Shown here piece after piece: positions 6,443 through 6,691 of a DNA stretch of 6,691 nucleotides (position 1 is its first letter; each line of letters opens with the position of its first letter). Location of the stretch: contig URDK01000116.1 of assembly GCA_900546485.1 (NCBI GenBank), forward strand, positions 1 to 6,691. The letters are read 5' to 3'. Under the pieces are notes generated by a model, which was not told the DNA's origin, ran no database searches, and saw only the letters and a list, made by a program, of their open reading frames with translations. The DNA comes from an uncultured Eubacteriales bacterium. Its GTDB lineage: Bacteria > Bacillota > Clostridia > Oscillospirales > Oscillospiraceae. The translations under genes were made by a program, and so were the position numbers.

Positions 6443-6448
6443 CTCCTT
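6443..6448 (-). promoter_or_regulatory. Ribosome binding site deciding the methyltransferase start
   Basis: AAGGAG on the minus strand (6448-6443) is followed by C-ATG-GCT-ATG. The first ATG (6441) is 1 nt away, too close. The second ATG (6435) is 7 nt away, an optimal spacing, and is chosen. Confidence 0.75.
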
Positions 6449-6466
6449 GAAATTCATTGAATTATG

Positions 6467-6495
6467 ATTATAACATGCATCCTTGCCCCGGTCAA
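6467..6495 (-). promoter_or_regulatory. Sigma-A promoter of the methyltransferase-ecf-truA-cvpA operon
   Basis: On the minus strand TTGACC (6495-6490) is separated by exactly 17 bp from TATAAT (6472-6467). A TG one base before the -10 makes it an extended -10 (TGTTATAAT). This is a strong vegetative promoter. Transcription should start near 6460, giving a leader of about 25 nt that is too short for a riboswitch. The promoter lies just after the terminator of the preceding RNA, and no other promoter of this quality was seen within the operon. Confidence 0.9.
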
Positions 6496-6519
6496 CAAAA
6501 CCACGGCGGCCAAAGCGTC

Positions 6520-6546
6520 AAAAAAGGCGGCTTACGCCGCCTTTTT
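6520..6546 (-). terminator. Intrinsic terminator of the upstream RNA (bidirectional in form)
   Basis: An 11-bp stem is formed by 6521-6531 and 6536-6546 (AAAAAGGCGGC / GCCGCCTTTTT) with a 4-nt loop. On the minus strand a GC-only 6-bp core is followed by six U residues. This ends the structured RNA to the right just before the operon promoter. The flanking A and T runs make it symmetric, so it could also stop plus-strand transcription, but no plus-strand gene needs it. Confidence 0.92.
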
Positions 6547-6691
6547 ACATATAAGCGTGGGCGGCATAATCCGAACCCGTTTTTGAGCGCGACCACCGCC
6601 CCATGGCATCGCCGTCGCCGGTTGAAGGGCGACAGTCCGTCTGCCCGCCGCCGTCATCGCCCTGAGACGGTGGGCGCACTCAAAAATCTCC
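6547..6691 (-). ncRNA. 3' part of a structured small RNA, 6S-RNA-like candidate (5' end beyond right edge)
   Basis: No credible reading frame or ribosome binding site is present here, yet the minus strand folds well and runs directly into a terminator. UUUUUGAGUGCGCCCACC (6686-6669) pairs with GGUGGUCGCGCUCAAAAA (6597-6580): 17 of 18 positions pair, one of them a G-U wobble. That wobble would be an A-C mismatch on the plus strand, so the minus strand is the RNA. Inside it a perfect 7-bp hairpin joins 6663-6657 to 6632-6626. The 3' stretch CGGGUUCGG...CCGCCCACGC (about 6579-6553) is unpaired within the window and presumably pairs with the missing 5' end. A long rod with an outer closing stem, about 170-200 nt and terminator-ended, resembles 6S RNA. 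The landmarks of RNase P RNA, tmRNA and SRP RNA are absent. The family name is a guess; that it is a structured RNA is better supported. Confidence 0.5.

Noticed and set aside
6626..6691. TPP riboswitch on the plus strand, suggested by CTGAGA at 6662-6667
   Set aside because: The other conserved TPP segments are not found nearby. The helix with a G-U wobble supports the minus strand as the transcribed RNA.
6547..6691. RNase P RNA, tmRNA or SRP RNA
   Set aside because: The GAGGAAAGTCC core of RNase P, a tRNA-like CCA end, and the SRP GGAAGG/AGCAG loop are all missing, although GCTTAT superficially recalls RNase P.
1..6691. Mobile element, CRISPR array, tRNA or phage genes
   Set aside because: No direct-repeat array, transposase or integrase motif, tRNA cloverleaf or attachment-site duplication was seen. 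Codon and base use are uniform across the operon.

Overview
The window is a GC-rich segment in which every convincing gene lies on the minus strand. The gene content is an ECF transporter module with two ATPases and EcfT, followed directly by truA, then a DUF5711-like protein, a CvpA-like protein and a CIRCE-controlled zinc-finger Clp-type gene. Strong AGGAGG-type ribosome binding sites are also present. Together these point to a high-GC member of the Bacillota, class Clostridia, most likely an Oscillospirales/Oscillospiraceae-type gut bacterium. This assignment is inferred from gene content and protein character, not from a database match.

Read in the direction of transcription (right to left), the window opens at its right edge with the 3' part of a structured, apparently non-coding RNA (about 6547-6691). 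It ends in a clean intrinsic terminator (6520-6546). A near-consensus sigma-A promoter with extended -10 (6467-6495) then starts a compact seven-gene cluster: a class I SAM-dependent RNA methyltransferase-like protein, ecfA1, ecfA2, ecfT, truA, a membrane-anchored beta-propeller-like DUF5711 protein, and a CvpA-family membrane protein. Junctions are 29 nt or shorter, and several are stop/start overlaps (ATGA at ecfT/truA, 7 bp at ecfA2/ecfT, TAA directly followed by ATG at truA/DUF5711). The genes are therefore probably one translationally coupled transcript. The ECF genes supply the shared energising module for vitamin or metal uptake. No substrate-binding S component is in the window, as expected for a group II module serving S components encoded elsewhere. 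The methyltransferase and TruA are RNA modification enzymes.

The 145-nt gap at 297-441 is a regulatory region. It holds a perfect CIRCE operator (HrcA binding site, 14-bp arms, 9-nt spacer) overlapping the -10 and start of a promoter with a consensus -35. It also holds a second inverted repeat (394-421) that contains that -35. Downstream is the first 98 codons of a gene with a four-cysteine zinc-finger N-terminus, best read as a Clp-ATPase/McsA-like stress protein cut by the left edge.

Most of the window is ordinary core-genome material. The parts most worth a second look are the structured RNA at the right edge, the double-palindrome control region of the stress gene, and the two poorly characterised membrane proteins at the end of the operon.
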